6,527 bases of DNA. Source: Verrucomicrobiota bacterium. GTDB lineage: Bacteria; Verrucomicrobiota; Verrucomicrobiia; Verrucomicrobiales; Verrucomicrobiaceae. The stretch covers positions 1-6,527 of the forward strand of contig JAIOQF010000314.1 of NCBI GenBank assembly GCA_021413535.1, in the 5' to 3' direction. Both the position numbers and the translations under genes were made by a program. Under the pieces are notes generated by a model. The model did no database searches, was not told the origin of the DNA, and saw only the letters and a list, made by a program, of their open reading frames with translations. Positions 5,490 through 6,527 of this stretch are shown here, one piece after another; the first letter of the stretch is position 1, and every line of letters starts with the position of its first letter.

Positions 5490-6527
5490 ATGAAAACCAA
5501 GCTTGTTCTGCTTGCCGCATTCGCGATCCTCGTCGCGGGCGTGATCAGTTTTCATCGCGAAAGACAGACGCGGCCCGCGCGCGTGAAACTTGCGGCGGAC
5601 AAGGGCATTCTGCTGATCGGCAACGGCACGGACATCGAAACGCTCGATCCCCACATGGCCAACGGACAGCCGGAACACTTCGTCATTACGTCGCTTTTCG
5701 AAGGACTCGTGGCGCCGGATGCCGAGGATCCGGACATGAACGCGCCCGGCGTGGCACTCTCGTGGGAATCGCAGGACTTCGTCAAATGGACGTTCAAGCT
5801 GCGCCCTGAAGCGCGCTGGAGCGATGGCAAACCGATCACGGCGGATGATTTCATTTACGCCTGGAAGAGAATCCTCTCGCCAGAACTGGCATCCGACTAC
5901 GCGGAGATGCTGCATCTGCTCAAAGGCGCGGCGGATTTCAACAAGGGCAACACGAAGGACTTCTCGACCGTGGGCGTGAAGGCTCTCGATGCCCACACTC
6001 TTGAGGTTACCCTCGATGGCCCTGCTCCCTATTTTCCCGGGATGCTGAAACATTATGCCTGGTTTCCCGTGCCGCAGCAGGCCATTGAAAAATTCGGTGG
6101 CATGACGCAGCGCGACACACCCTGGGCGCGGCCGGGAAACATCGTTGGCAACGGCCCCTTCATTCTGGAAAAATGGCTCATCAACCAGTTCATCGTGGTG
6201 AAAAAAAATCCCGCCTACTGGGACGCCGCGAATGTAAAGCTGAACGGCATCCACTTTTTCACCATCGACAACGCGGAGACTGAAGAACGCGTGTTCCTCG
6301 ACAACCAGCTCCATCTCACGCGAGCGGTTCCTCTCAGCAGCATCCCGAGCTATCGCGCGAAGCCACCCGCATGGTTCCGTCAGTCGCCGGAACTGACCAC
6401 GGAATTCTACCGTTGCAATGTCACCCGCCCTCCGCTGGACAATGCGAAAGTGCGCCACGCACTTTCCCTCGCCTTGGATCGCAAGACGCTGGTGGATGAT
6501 GTCATCAAAAGCGGCCATCTGCCCGCG
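5490..6527 (+). CDS. oppA: Oligopeptide-binding protein, OppA family (SBP_bac_5), N-terminal part, runs off right edge
   Basis: This is a second extracytoplasmic peptide receptor, on the opposite strand from the yej-like operon. The frame is open from the ATG at 5490 to the last base, giving 346 residues of a family usually near 530-550. Residues 3-20 form a basic, then hydrophobic leader (KTKLVLLAAFAILVAGVIS) with no lipobox cysteine and no clear Ala-x-Ala site. Family landmarks are GTDIETLDPHMANGQPE (46-62), LFEGLV (69-74), the SBP_bac_5 signature LRPEARWSDGKPITADDF (104-121), NGPFILEKW (221-229), KKNPAYWD (238-245) and PPLDNAKVRHALSLALDR (314-331). These follow E. coli OppA more closely than YejA. 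The base just before the start shows no Shine-Dalgarno. It may feed the neighbouring permeases or belong to a separate operon to the right; the ligand is unknown. Confidence 0.93.
   Translation, partial: MKTKLVLLAAFAILVAGVISFHRERQTRPARVKLAADKGILLIGNGTDIETLDPHMANGQPEHFVITSLFEGLVAPDAEDPDMNAPGVALSWESQDFVKWTFKLRPEARWSDGKPITADDFIYAWKRILSPELASDYAEMLHLLKGAADFNKGNTKDFSTVGVKALDAHTLEVTLDGPAPYFPGMLKHYAWFPVPQQAIEKFGGMTQRDTPWARPGNIVGNGPFILEKWLINQFIVVKKNPAYWDAANVKLNGIHFFTIDNAETEERVFLDNQLHLTRAVPLSSIPSYRAKPPAWFRQSPELTTEFYRCNVTRPPLDNAKVRHALSLALDRKTLVDDVIKSGHLPA

Noticed and set aside
5466..6518. Open frame of 350 codons on the minus strand opposite the oppA-like gene
   Set aside because: The plus strand carries OppA signatures throughout, and the antisense product is a basic, low-information sequence. 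It would also extend into the divergent promoter region.

Overview
The window is a bacterial chromosomal segment devoted to ABC-type oligopeptide import. The genes are moderately GC-rich and tightly packed, with the wide periplasmic loops and secreted binding proteins of a Gram-negative-type cell. A MORN_2/YwqK-like module inside a permease, and the general style of the proteins, suggest the Planctomycetes-Verrucomicrobia group, most likely Verrucomicrobiota. This placement is an inference and no marker gene is present.

Layout. Four genes lie head to tail on the minus strand, transcribed from right to left: yejB-type permease (4071-5366), yejE-type permease (2551-4071), YejA-like peptide-binding protein (399-2513), and the start of an OppD/YejF-type ATPase (402 to beyond the left edge). 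yejB/yejE and the binding protein/ATPase pairs overlap by 1-4 bases. The only real spacer in this operon, 37 bp between yejE and the binding protein, is taken up by a repeat. Across a 123-bp divergent intergenic region, an OppA-family binding protein (5490 to beyond the right edge) runs on the plus strand.

Together the minus-strand genes give every part of a type I importer: periplasmic binding protein, two membrane subunits and at least one ATPase. The order is B-E-A-ATPase, not the A-B-E-F of Escherichia coli. The divergent OppA-like protein may be a second receptor for the same permeases or the first gene of another transporter outside the window.

The most unusual points are these. The YejE-type permease has two extra N-terminal membrane segments and a MORN_2-like insert in its periplasmic loop, and YejB has an extra stretch of about 90 residues in its own first periplasmic loop. 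A 147-bp AT-rich segment bounded by 32-bp inverted repeats, each built of degenerate 7-bp units, spans the start of the binding-protein gene. It supplies the start codons and much of the hydrophobic core of the signal peptide. No RNA genes, CRISPR arrays, transposase genes or convincing terminators were seen.
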